DNA of 28,625 nt from Psilocybe azurescens (taxonomy: Eukaryota; Basidiomycota; Agaricomycetes; Agaricales; Agrocybaceae): positions 1 through 28,625 of the forward strand of contig JAJIRX010001066.1 in assembly GCA_023853785.1 (NCBI GenBank). The letters are read 5' to 3'. A program made the position numbers and the translations under genes. Below, in pieces: positions 8,663-19,966 of this stretch (positions within the stretch are counted from its first letter, which is position 1; the number at the start of each line of letters is the position of its first letter). The notes beneath the pieces were generated by a model. It did no database searches. It was not told the DNA's origin and saw only the letters and a list, made by a program, of their open reading frames with translations.

Positions 8663-10413
8663 GTGCGCTGCTTTCTTTTGCATCGTTGATGCTCGTCTCC
8701 CACACTCACCTCATCACGGGCTCCATCCATTCCCCGCTTACTCTGGCTCGTCATATCTCTCATCTATCCACATATTGTCCGCGCCCCGGTTCCTCGTTAT
8801 GTCCTTGCCCCTGTCCATCCGTTCTATCTACTGCTATTGCTCTGCGCCCATCCTCTCGCATTCCACATACACCTAAACACGCGTCCCATATAGGGTCTAT
8901 CAGTCAGTCACCATACCTGAAATCGATCAGAATCTCACTCATAGCGCGAACTTCGCGTTCGAACCAGAATACTGATACTGATACTTAAACTCGAACTCCG
9001 CTTCTAGAATGAAACAAAATGAAACGGTGACGACACTTACGATGGAATTTTTTTATATGCATCCCTTTTATAATTGTGGGGGTGAACATTCCTCCATTCG
9101 GCCACGGCCATGGTGTAGTTCTCGTTCATGACATGTGTGACTGCTAATTAGCTTTCCTCGTCGCTGTCTATTTTTTTCCTCGTCTTCTTCACTCATCTGA
9201 TGTGTTGTCCGTCGTGTTCATCATCCATCATCCATCATCCATCATCCATCATCCATCATCCATCATCCATCGTCCATCGTCTATCGCATCGCATCGCTGT
9301 CAACCTTAGAGCGCTGTTGCTGTCCTCGCTTTTCCCTATATATGTAATACCGGAACTATACAAGTACATACCTAGAACCCCGGACTTGACAAAAATCATG
9401 TAATCTCAGTCCTGCTCTACATGTATGCTCACCGTAAATTTCAGGCGTCTGAATCACACCTTCCCATGACGAGGCCTACGGGGATGCTGACCTGTTGAGT
9501 TTGGTAGAATTGGTGGGCTGATATGTGATGAGCGCGTTAGAGCTCGCCTTTGAATCTGATCTAATATGCTAGGGTCAATAACTGGACGCTTAACGATCAG
9601 ATCTCAAAAAATGTATACTACTCTGACCTGCCGATCAGACCCATCGTGCTAATAAATCCCAGCGCTAGGGACTCAGCGTCGAACATAAGCTGATGGTGAG
9701 AATCCTCCCTCCAATTTCTCTTTATTAAAAATGGAAGGGCAATATAAATATTTGACAACTACATTCTTATTTGTTCACGCAGTTCACAACTGCAGAATCA
9801 GGAGGATGTAAAATCGTTTCTGTAAGGACGGTAGGCATCTAGTACGAGTCCATTCCACTCACCCCTGTCTCTGTCACTGTTGAAGAAGAAGAATGATAGG
9901 ATTACTGGTAAAAAAATGACGATAATTGTATATACTAGGTGTCACAGTCTACCTACAGTACGTAGAAAAATAAATATGTGACCAAGCAAGAATGGAAAAC
10001 AGAAACGAAGATGTTAAATAATTGACAGATCAACTGTTACCTGAACGTGTATCTATCGTAGAATGGTAAATACGAAAGGAAAACGGAACAGAAGCGAAAT
10101 TTGTTGTCGACAGATCTGCTATTGATGTGCCGCAATGTGCTAGACTTGATTGTTTCCGGATGTGGCATCCGCACTGGATTCCCTCTTCACTTCGATCATC
10201 GGTGTCGGCCCAGCATCGTCTGCCTGAACCGATGTGTTGATATCTTCTCCAATGGTATTTCCACTACAACCACTGCCACTGTGTTACTGGGAGCCAAATC
10301 GTAATCCGGATATATGAGCAATTGCAGCCTATGCGACTCTGGTGCTGGGGTTGGTAAGAGCGATGCCGGCGACCAGAACTGTTGGCGACATGCCCTGATA
10401 CTGGGTTAGAGAC
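8663..10413 (+). repeat. Segmental duplication, copy 1
   Basis: This stretch matches 26893-28625 in the same orientation over its whole length with scattered substitutions and small indels (by eye roughly nine bases in ten). Shared landmarks are GTGCGCT at the left border, the GCGAACTTCGCGTT palindrome-like word, CCACGGCCA, the block around GGAAGGGCAATATAAATA, and the 3' end of a seven-helix pseudogene. No terminal inverted repeats, target-site duplication or pol-type coding sequence were seen. Apart from the pseudogene end, 8663-10139 has no supported gene. Confidence 0.9.
9219..9281 (+). repeat. Heptanucleotide microsatellite (CATCATC)n
   Basis: Seven perfect CATCATC units run from 9219 to 9267, followed by two CATCGTC units. 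The matching place in the second segmental duplicate (about 27478-27510) has only degenerate remnants, so the array changed length after the duplication. Confidence 0.9.
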
Positions 10414-11413
10414 ACACAATGTTCATATCAACATTAGAAGGTACGTATGGCGAAAAAATGACAACTCCGTCCGTGCAATAGTTGGCTTTTGTTCAAGGGA
10501 GATCCCACCGCAACTTTTGGCGAAACAACGCCGATAATGTCCTCAAGGAGGAGTACCAGCGAGTAAGTTGCAGCTGACTCGATTATTATTGTCATAATGA
10601 GGTTGAATACTCTTCTGGATGGTGAACAATGTATTTGGGAAGTGAAATTTATTCTGTACCCAATAATAAATATTGTAATTACAGTGACACAAATGTCAGA
10701 GCATTTAAGATATTATTGAATAGACTAGCATTTGCTTCACTGGTTAACTGACTGGACAAGCAATCTAAGATAGTTGTTGCGACAAATAGGCCTGCAATAA
10801 CCTGTCATTTTATGCCAGACTTTTATCCATAGGACTCACCGCATTCCATAACCAAAAGTATTATTGGAACCATAATCACCCGACATGATTCTCCCCAGAC
10901 GTGGTAGCATCTCCGAATCTGGCGAGATGATGATAAAAGTTACGTCATAATCAATGATACTGACCAACCAGTAGTCTGTCGGAAATAATCAACAAGGAAT
11001 TAAATAGAATGACATTGAGTACCCTAATCCATTGGGAGCCTTCTTTTAATGTTCCCAAAAGATTGATTCTCGCTTGTCTCCAGCAATCACTATCAACCAA
11101 TCAAGGTAGTACCGTTGCACAATGAAGTCCAAGAAGCATAGAAAGCACAGCATTGAAATGGCTGAAAGAACGATGCGACGATTCAAGTTGCAGGCTTTGT
11201 GGATACTGCAGGACACATCATTGGCAAATTTCTTTTCAAGTTAATGGAAGAATTTACGGTAAAGATACATGGTTACGCATAAGTTTGTGGTGTTGTCATT
11301 CACAGATGTGGAGATTCACCAATGAAATAATTAAAAAGCACTGAGCCATTGAGGTTGGCGCTAATTTCATTCTCTTGCATATTGACTGGGAATGAAATAT
11401 CAGGTGTAGACAT
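10140..11413 (-). pseudogene. Seven-helix membrane protein, tandem copy A (decayed)
   Basis: This is a paralogue of the copy at 14654-15977. It starts MSTPDISFPVNMQENEISAN, keeps the exon pattern, and ends ESSADATSGNNQV. It is clearly dead. Exon 2, which completes the first helix, lacks about 34 bases relative to copy B. A base is missing after CCTGCA in exon 3, so the second helix shifts frame. The C-terminal exon has two in-frame stops, TAG after STRVA and TAA after LRFGSQ. It keeps the ancestral length at three sites where copy B has indels, for example WGES after the CYHVW motif. The copy at the right edge of the window shares both stops. Confidence 0.8.
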
Positions 11414-12235
11414 TGTATGATGCTTTAGAGTTCAGGATCTTCATCCACTGAACACTGTCTTATATGTGTCGGTCCACTATAGTAATCTTGTCTTATGAGG
11501 AATCATCCCGGAACCACAATGATTTGACCACCTCGGTCCACTCACCGGACATGAGATGGTGTCCTCATCGAGACTGTTAGGCTGACGTGTTGCGTTAAAC
11601 AAGCAACTGACTCGGTATCTAACTTGCAGTCGTGTCCCAAAGTAAAGTGCACTGTGCCTGCAACACTTTCTAGATGGGCACTGCGTAGTACACCAGTACT
11701 TTGATGGTTAACCTTCATAATATTATAAAAATACACTATTCCCTATTTCTTCAGTCTAGGGTGCACAAAAGCGATGGTTTGGTATGGTCTTGACATGTAT
11801 TCTCCTACGCATCCAATGTAGCCGACCATGAGAAGATCACGGGATCAGCATATCAAGACCGAGGTGAGCTCGATGGAATGTGCAGATTCAATAGAAAAGT
11901 GCTCGAAATACCATCATGATCTTTGAGATCATCATCCAGCCGTCACACACTCACACTTTTCGTAATCAGATATATGTATACGGCAACCTGAGCCGGGAGA
12001 CATGAGACGAGCTAAACCATCAATCCAGTCGTCCCTTCGATTTGTTGCAGGTTTATCTCACACTACGGGATATGATATCAGTCGCCAGTCTAATTAATCA
12101 CTGGGAGTATGGGGCGATATAGTATGAATGGTCATCAAAGGGGCCCTCGATAACGATGAAGTACGAACATGTATGGACAGGGGCGACATACGGGGCAACT
12201 CAAAAGAACAATGATCATATTGCTTACTGTTGACT
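11414..12235. repeat. Upstream part of tandem unit A
   Basis: The homology between the tandem units continues past the 5' end of the seven-helix gene, to about 12230 here and about 16560 in unit B. It includes TGAGACGAGCTAAAC and AAGTACGAACATGT. In this copy the plus-strand frame that is open in unit B is broken by stops and small indels. Confidence 0.75.
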
Positions 12236-12619
12236 AGCTTGGTTTCAATGCCTCTGTCATTGCTAGAGCATTACTATTCTAACCAGAAAACGCCTCCATC
12301 CCCGCCATTCTCTTCCCACAACCTCACTTCGCCCAAATTCCCCAACATAACAACAGGAGTTAACACACAATAGCTCCAAAAATAGTCGGGCTAACTAGTC
12401 GCTCAAATGACCCGCCCGATGCGCCTACGGACGTGATCTGCGCGGTGGTGGAGCAGGAGGGTATTAACGACGCCGAATATCGGGCTATGAGAGTGAGGGG
12501 AGAGAAAAAGGGGAGAGAAAGAGAAGTAGGACTTCCAGCCCTCGCAATGTGAACATGTGAACCGTGAAGAATCAAGACGAGGATCACCATGAGACCGTTT
12601 TCGCGGCACTACAATGTCA
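12236..12619. other. No gene seen
   Basis: Frames of up to about 100 codons on the minus strand lack motifs. This is where the C-terminus of the ArgRS relic should lie, but I could not recognise it. Confidence 0.4.
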
Positions 12620-13500
12620 TGTAGCCTGGAGCCTGTAGTCGTATGAGCGTTGATGAGAAGGCGAGACAAGAGACAAGAATAGCGAACTGCCCGATGAATC
12701 TTGTACAGCACACCACATCCCACGCACTACTAATTGTATGCCCCAGTCGAAACGCGAATGTCACGTTACCTGACGGGTCTTGGATCTTCATCAGTCTTCT
12801 AGACGTCGGAGTATGTGCCTAGGAGCAGTGCAATATCGCATGCGTGGGTGTAGAAAGAGGTGGGCGGTGTGAACGAGGGAACAGGGGAGGGATGAGGGTG
12901 GGGCTTTTGCGAGATATGGATGTGAGTCGCACGTGGGCGTATTGCAGGTAGGGCCCCGTTTCGCCTTCGACGGATTTCATGCGATCCCGGTTTAATGTAT
13001 ATTTTCCTATCCTGAATGACACGCACCAAACGAGTTAACACCAAAACAAAAAGGGAAAGTAAAAGATAGGAGGACAATGCGCACGTGCACGTACCTCGTC
13101 GCAGTCATATCCTGGATTTTCACCTCCATAGTCCCAATCTCAAGCGCCGTATCCTCCTGATTCACCACAACCTCATACTTCTCCTCACTCTTCATCATCT
13201 GGTCATGCATCACATTCCCCGCCTCCCTGATAACCTCATCCAGGAACACTACCGTGCCCTCCCTGGTGCTCGTACTCTCCACCAGTCCGTAATTGATATG
13301 CACGAGGGAGGACGTCTAGGGAAGCCTATGAGCTTGAGCACTTCGAAGAATTGTGCGAGGTGCAGGTGTTGTTGGGAGAAGACCTAGACGAGTCACTGGC
13401 GCCGGTAACTCTCATAGTTCACCTCAAATTCTCTTCATCCCGTCGTCCTCGCTCAGTAATGTCGCGCTTAAGGCTGTTACCGTGGCAGTACAAGATGACG
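12620..13500 (-). pseudogene. Arginyl-tRNA synthetase, C-terminal fragment (decayed)
   Basis: Class I ArgRS attaches arginine to its tRNA. The pieces lie in the right order on the minus strand but in several frames: LKRDITERGRRDEE (about 13490), QQHLHLAQFFEVLKLIGFP (about 13380-13325), VHINYGLVES and GTVVFLDEVIREAGNVMHDQ up to VKIQDMTATR (13307-13095), then after an intron with GT-AG borders YTLNRDRMKSVEGETGPYLQ and YAHVRLTSISRKSP (from 13011). Next come DIALLLGTYSDV (about 12840) and NVTFAFRLGHTISSAWDVV (about 12770-12715). GETGPYLQYAHVR is a family hallmark. At least three frame changes and a TAG after TYSDV separate the pieces. The N-terminal catalytic half with the HIGH motif is absent upstream. 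A duplicated fragment is the likely origin. Confidence 0.85.
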
Positions 13501-14653
13501 AGCGTATTGGCTCGTGTGTAGACTAACAGTACAGGGGTAAAGCTGAAGTAGAAGATATGAACAGGCCCTCTAAGAGGAAGAGGATAAAAACAACCTGGAC
13601 CCGGATTGCATATGGAAGCTATGTAATCATGCGTCATTTGAGGGGCTGTAAGTGGTCTTTTCTTTTGTGCCGTCTCTAAATCGATGTTGTGCTCTGAAGT
13701 TGGAAGCACTGGTGTCTCGACATTGCTGCTAATCCGGCTACTGAGGAGTTCGCTTCCAGTGTGGTAATTCCTCTTTCCTGCCATCTTCCGTGCCCCACCG
13801 CTCTTATCTCTCCACCCCACCATTTCCCCAAGCTCAATAACCACACCATACACAACTGCAATAAAACTCATCACAATGCATCAAGACATTACAGATCATA
13901 TCGCAGTGCTCTTACATACAGTAACACCCTGTTCCTCTCTCCCTGTACATTCTTTCTGAACCCGTATATTCTCTTCCAGTGCAAGTGCACATAGATTTTT
14001 TCTCCTCCACCATCATCAGCATCACATCTCTCATGTCTGATTATTGATATCTTTCACCTAAAGTGTTAACCTCAAAAACAACACACAACATATCTACCAT
14101 GTTGTACCTCCTCACAATCTAGTCAAATAGGGAAACACAGGTGTTGTAACAGCGCTCTTGCAGTCCCGCAGTTTAGATACGGGCTGGACTCTATCTTCTG
14201 ATTGGACCAATTCTGGAGTACGGCTGGATGTCCCACGAGTGTGGTTGCAGAAGCACATGATGGATGGATGGTTAACAAGGGAAAAGCCAGGGAGGAGAGG
14301 AAGGGAGGTTAGGACATAAAACGAAAGCCTGGAAATTTGTGGGCAGCTAACATGAAGAGTTGTTGGTGATCTCGTTATGGTCCTTTACTTCAATTTTTTC
14401 TGTTACGAACTAGATTTCATCGGCATTTGGGAATACAAAAGGTTACATATGAGGCTAGAAAAGAAATGTTAAAATGAAATAAGTACTAGACATCTCGACT
14501 ATTGCCTGGGTGTTGTCAAAAATAAATGTTGATTTCTCTAACCACACTGAACTCCAAACAGTAGATATAGATACAAGCAAAGAAAATAAGAAAATTTGGA
14601 GAGAGGAACATGGATAAAGATGCTGAATTATGACTGTAAGGGTGTGAGCAGCC
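13501..14653. other. Intergenic; possible weak ArgRS remnant at its left end
   Basis: A minus-strand frame from 13874 leads into the ArgRS fragment and contains NIDLETAQKKRPL, which might be a remote trace of the region before the fragment. Otherwise I see no gene. Confidence 0.3.
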
Positions 14654-15977
14654 TCAGACTTGCTTTTCCCCAAATATGCCATTCGCGCTGGACTCCCTCA
14701 TCACTTTGATCACCGGCGCTGGATCCACGTTGTCTGTATGAACTGAGGTGTTGACATTTTCTCTGGTGGTGTTTCCACTGCCGTTGCTGCCACTCCCTTG
14801 CTGTGATCCGAATTGTAAGCCAGATATGTGAGTTATTGTGGAGGATGCAACTGTGGGGTTGTTGTTTGTGGCAATTCTGGCAACCAGAATTGTTGGTGCC
14901 ATCCCTGGTTCTAGGTTAGAGACACAGTTTGTTTGTATCAACACTAAGAGATACATACTGAGATAACAGTGAGAATTGTCTCCAAGTAATACTGTGCTTC
15001 ACTCAAGAGAGATCCTGGCACATCAGTTGACGGAACAAATATCATGATGGACTCGAGGGAGGAGTACCAGTGAGTAAACTGCGGCTGACTCGATAATCAT
15101 TGTCACAATGTGATTGAATAATTTTCTAGATGGTGAACCATGCATTTGGGAAACAGAATGTATTCTGTACCCAATAATAAATGTTGTAATCATAGTGGTG
15201 CCCAGTGACACAAGCGTCAGAGCACTTGTGATATTATCGCCTAGATTGGCATTTGCGTCACTGGTTAGCGGACCAAATTTCACATCTAAAACCATTGTCA
15301 CAACAAAGAGACCTGTAACAATGTGTCATTACTGGAATTATTTATGCTGAACATTCATCCATGGAACTCACCGAATTCTGCGACTAAAAGTATTAATGGT
15401 GCTGAAATTGCCAAGAATGATTCCCCCAGACGTGGTAGCATCTCCATACCTACCAAGATGTTGATGAGAATTAAGTAATAATCAATGATACTGACCAACC
15501 AGTAGTCCATCAGAAATAATCAACAAGAAATTCTCTAGAAAGCCACTGAGTACAAAGGCCCATTCAAGGCCATTGCCAACGGTTGCCAAAAATATTGATT
15601 CTCGTGTGTCTCCAGTAATGACAACTTCCCAGTCAAGGTAATACCATTCCACGATGAAATCCAGGAAGCAAAGTAAGTACAGCACAGAAATGGCTGACAG
15701 AACAATGCGACGGTTCAAGTTTGCAGGCTTCTTGGATACTGTAGGACAACATGATTGACAATTTTCTTTACAAGTTAATGGAAGAACCTACTGTAAAGGT
15801 ACATGGTGCCTCCATATACCATGGTGTAAATACCTGATCCATGTAGGTATGCTTTGGTGATATTCACAGTAGTGGAGATTTACCGATAAGAAAATTAAAA
15901 AGCATTGAACTATTGAGGTTGCCGCTAATTTCGTTCTCTTGGACGTTGACTGGGAATGGATTGTCAGGTATAGACAT
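14654..15977 (-). pseudogene. Seven-helix membrane protein, tandem copy B (three one-base indels)
   Basis: This is an Agaricomycete family of unknown function with about seven membrane helices, a short extracellular N-terminus and a polar tail. Exons are 15977-15884, 15851-15792, 15738-15500, 15449-15372, 15313-14959 and 14904-14654. Landmarks are MSIPDNPFPVNVQENEISGN; helix 2 RRIVLSAISVLYLLCFLDFI; WYYLDWEVVITGDTRESIF; VWRCYHVW; LVSLGTTMITTFIIGYRIHS; HIVTMIIESAAVYSLVLL; then GMAPTILVARIA and a tail ending NGIFGEKQV. Three sites are out of frame when compared with copy A. Five G (15423-15427) follow CYHVW where one more base is needed. An extra C (15057-15059) follows VLL. One base is missing at the last acceptor (14901-14905). 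Everything else is preserved, so decay is recent or the indels are base-call errors. No function can be assigned. Confidence 0.75.
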
Positions 15978-16315
15978 TTGGAGATGCTTTAGAGTTAAGG
16001 ATCTTCGTCCACTGAATACTTTATATATCCCTGTTGTCTAATATTTTTATCTTGTACTTGTTAATTATCTCTGTCTTTGGAAATAGAGTGTTTTTTTCTT
16101 AGATATGGTTGGGAGGATCCACGTTGGACAAGCAATTGATTTGATGCGCGGCTTACAGTCTTAATTGAAATAAGTTGATCATGGGAACAGCATATCAAGA
16201 CCGGGGTGAGCTCAAAGATATGTAATGCAGATTAAATAATACATGCTCGAAATACAGTCATGATATTTGAGATCATCATTCAGCCGTCATACACTCGTAT
16301 TGGACTGCATCAGAT

Positions 16316-16663
16316 ATGTGTATGCAGCAACCTGATCAGGGAGATATGAGACGAGCTAAACTATCATCTGGTTGTCCCTTCGATTTGATGCAGGTCTATC
16401 TCACACTGGGATATTCGTATCAGCGGCCAGTTGATCTAATCAATCGTTGGGAGTATGGATCAATAGATTATAGACTTTCATCAAAGGGACCCTCGATACC
16501 GATTAAGTACGAACATGTGTGGACAGGGGACATACAGGAGCAACTCAAAAGAACAATGATTATACAGCATTTATCACGTCCGTTAATGATTAACATTAAG
16601 CCGATCGTCTCTGTACACGAAACTATTGCATTTGGTAGGTATAGGATGAGACCATGGTACTAA
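16316..16663 (+). CDS. Open frame conserved in part in tandem unit A (unidentified)
   Basis: This is a 115-codon open frame with protein-like content: SSGCPFDLMQVYLTLGYSYQ, PVDLINRWEYGSIDY, IPIKYEHVWTGDIQEQLKRT. It is matched at DNA level by 11990-12230, where the frame is broken. It faces away from the seven-helix gene. It may be an exon of an unknown gene or a chance frame. No domain is recognised. Confidence 0.3.
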   Translation: MCMQQPDQGDMRRAKLSSGCPFDLMQVYLTLGYSYQRPVDLINRWEYGSIDYRLSSKGPSIPIKYEHVWTGDIQEQLKRTMIIQHLSRPLMINIKPIVSVHETIAFGRYRMRPWY

Positions 16664-16889
16664 AATGCCCAAATCTCGAAATATGAAAAGTGGGGATTTG
16701 GAACGGGCTATGTAAGGATGGGAATTCAGGCTGATCTGCGTTCAAAGATCCGATGCCGTACAAGCCTAAATGGAAGTGAGGAGAGAACATGCGCGACATT
16801 GACGAGGTTAGAACGAGATGCATGCCAAATGTAAGGCTCCCCAGAATAGAATGGGAGACCACATAGCAACCGACGATAGGGAGAGAAAC

Positions 16890-17321
16890 TTAGTAAGTCT
16901 TGATGGAGGGCAGTCCAGATGTTTGTATGAGACCGTTATTGTGAGCAGATACCCCATTGCTGCTGAACGTTGAGTTTTCGAACGTCTTCACAGCCTGCTC
17001 ATGCCCTTTGCTCTCGATATTGATCACTGCCCCACCCACAGCATCTCTGGTCTCTGTGCCTCTCAAAGCACCCCATCCCACCCGACGCAAATCCTCCCGG
17101 CTCTCATCATGCACTCAGACTAGTCGTGGACTCGGAATTGTAGACAGTTGTTCTACATCTCTAAGACATGATCGGCGCCATTCATTAGATTGTTGACTGT
17201 TACAGTTTCTTTTCAGGTCGCAGGGATGGGGACACGGTGCAGTGAAAGAGGAGATACAGGCCGAAGATGTTGCAGGGAGGCATACACTGTGTGGTAGCAA
17301 TGATGCTAAGAAGAGGAACAA
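16890..17321 (-). other. 144-codon frame with one internal TGA; possible secreted-protein relic
   Basis: Two open frames abut in the same phase. The first begins MFLFLASLLPHSVCLPATSS, which resembles a signal peptide, and runs to SPRLV. After a single TGA the frame continues VHDESREDLRRVGWGALRGT to SGLPSIKTY. No family is recognised. It could be chance. Confidence 0.25.
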
Positions 17322-19966
17322 GGTGGAGCATCAGTAGAGCATAAATAAATTGTCCAAGGGTGATAGATAGATAGAGTAGAAATACATATATTTGCTATCA
17401 CCAGCGGGCTCGACCTCAATTAGCCCATTCACATCGTTGTCCCGCCTGTCTAAAAATTAAAGAATAGCCATTGTCATCTGTTGTGTCAGGGACGATTTTG
17501 GGGCGGAGGGCTGGAGGAACTCTCGTTTCCGCAGATATAGCAAGTTGTTCGTGTCGGTGCTCGTCATATTGACAAACAGTTCAATCGAGCAGCCTCCTCA
17601 CTACCAACATGCGAGCACCGAAACATTTGACAACGACTCAAAATAGCATAAACAAAGAGAGGTAGATAAAAGAACGTATTCCGCCTGCCGTGCATCTGAC
17701 AATAGCAAGAAGCAGCTGGCCATACACCAACATATTCTCCGCTGCCGATTGCACCATGATACGGGGCTGGGCGTTGAGATTCACTAAGTTCCATTTCGCA
17801 AAGGGGGAGAGAACGTGTCAGTGCTTATGCACATTCTGAAATCTTACACAATATAAAGAAATGTAGTTACAAAGGTGTGAACAAGTCGCAAGGACAAATA
17901 TTAAGAGGAGACGGAATATCAACGTGGAAAAGGGAAGGGCCAATCTTTGAATACAGATAGATGAGCGAACCGACAGAATAACAGTAAGAAAAGTGAAAAA
18001 ATAAACCGAAGGTGTCAAAATATGTGTCGAGGGAATTAACGTGATAGCCACAAAACCAAAAACTAGAACAAGAGAAGGGAAAGCTAAATGGAGGACCGAT
18101 CCAGATAAGTCGGAACTCGCGCAGATCGGAGAAGGACGAACGAGAGTATCGAAAGGCCGTCACTACCCACCAAGTGATAGTATAGCCCCCAACTACAATC
18201 GTTCCCAAAATGTTCGTAGACCACTTCCTCGCCACTTCCTTCGCAACGATAAAAAGCCCGAGGATGTAATAGCCAAGGTGAGCATGGACCCAAGCGATTT
18301 GAGCATCGCGCGCAGCCCGAGGTAGGAGAGCGTGGGTATGTCGTCTGTATCTTATTGCTTGAGCTAGTGCCGCCAGAAACGCTGGCAGAGGGCATCGCAC
18401 AGCTGGTATTTTGCTCTGTAATACATACGCATTAGCATACATGTTGTGTTGATCTACGAGGAAAGGAAGAAAACGCACGTGAAGCGTATAAAAGGATTAT
18501 GTTTCGCCTCCTATGTGCGTGTCAGTGTGACTGCCCGAAATGGAATAGAAGAAAAAGAGGAGAAGACTGACTATTAGCCAACCTCATCTCCAATCATTCT
18601 CGCCGCCCTTGAACTCGAAATCGCTCTTCTTCTCAAACGAGACGGCCAATGCGACGACGGCCGTACTCTGCAGGAGGGTGTGCGCGGGCAAGGAGCACGG
18701 CAGGAGAGTTGACGACGACGGGGAACGGTCAAGGGTTCAAGATCAAACGGTTAGGAAAGGAGGGCGACGCCATATGCCACACGAAGACGGCAAGCTAGCG
18801 TATCAGGCGTCAAGTAAAAGGCGACTCGCAATAGGAGCAGTACTGGTGTGAAGAGTGATATATGGAATCTATTGATTGGCATTTGTTATAATTACAAACG
18901 TCAATATGAGCGATATATAAAGCGAACCAGAAATAGTCGAAGGAGAGAGTAAACGTACTTTTGAGTCTTCTTATCCTGAATACCCTTTCTTGCTAGGATG
19001 TACCCAGCAACGCATAGGAGGAACACTTAGAGGATGGGCTGTCATAAAAAGGGGGGTGATAAGGTCTAATAAAGGACTCAACCAATAACCGCAAAGCGAT
19101 ATAGGAAAGTAAAATGAAGCAAAAAGAAGCATATGCACATTGAATACCACGCATCTCCTGGTTCAGATAGGCGTAGTAACCCGGGGATAGGCCTCAAGAC
19201 CAGCCGCGTAGTAGGAATAGTTCCAAAAAGATGCTCGTTTCTGTATTACTTGGGCAATCCAATGCAACTAAAGTAACTGCTAATAGCAATACAGTATTTA
19301 AAAGACGCCAGACTCCAGAGGCCGGGCTGCTATTGATTCGATCAAATGGGTTGGGTCGAGACCAGTCTCGACTCAGATGGATGGACTCCATGCCGTAAGC
19401 CCGTCGGATGTCAGTAAATTGCAGCCATTGGCCTTTCTGCCTTTTCTCCCATCATCCAGACGTCGGGTTTACTGTCTTCGATGGCGATTTTCACCCGGTG
19501 TGTGCTGTTCGCCGCGTCGAGATAAGATGCAGAATTGCTGATTACATAACAACATCAGACCGTTTGTTCTTTTTAACACCGCCACTTCATCGATCGCATC
19601 ACGCTATATGCGTGTGCCGATTGGTTGAAAGTCCTCACCTTGGTGTCAATTAATTCGCTTCGTGCATTGAGGCCCATGGTCCGAAGAAAGCGTACGAACA
19701 ACGACCACGACCGCCATCGGTTCGCTTCTAGCGTCCTTCAACCTCATCGACGACCCTCGTTAGCTGTGCCTCCTTCCTTGCCATTACTTCCTCCACCGTC
19801 GACCTCTGAGAAATGCCTTTCTCGAAATTCGTAGCCTCGATCGCGACTGCTTCCTTTACTCGACCATGCGCGAGCAGTATCCTTAAAACACGGACATAGT
19901 GCTTCCACATTCGACATAGCAGGGAATCTCATGACAAGTAGTTCCGCACGACATCATAAGTGCACT
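17322..19966. other. No confidently assigned gene
   Basis: Several frames have some protein character. Minus strand 18696-18562 reads LLQSTAVVALAVSFEKKSDF followed by EFKGGENDWR. Minus strand 18478-17867 has a 203-codon frame with the hydrophobic stretch LGYYILGLFIVAKEVARKW, then a Phe/Ser-rich end. These may be exons of a decayed membrane-protein gene, but I could not join them with consistent phases. 19400-19966 may contain 5' exons of the carbonic anhydrase gene that follows; none was resolved. Confidence 0.25.

Noticed and set aside
9219..9281. CRISPR-like array
   Set aside because: Tandem 7-base units with no spacers, in a eukaryotic genome: a microsatellite.
17867..18478. 203-codon minus-strand frame as a membrane transporter
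   Set aside because: Only one convincing hydrophobic stretch, a composition-driven C-terminal half, and no phase-consistent neighbouring exon.
19290..19390. tRNA-like TCGAGACC / GGTCTCGA words
   Set aside because: No acceptor stem, anticodon arm or matching D arm could be folded by eye.
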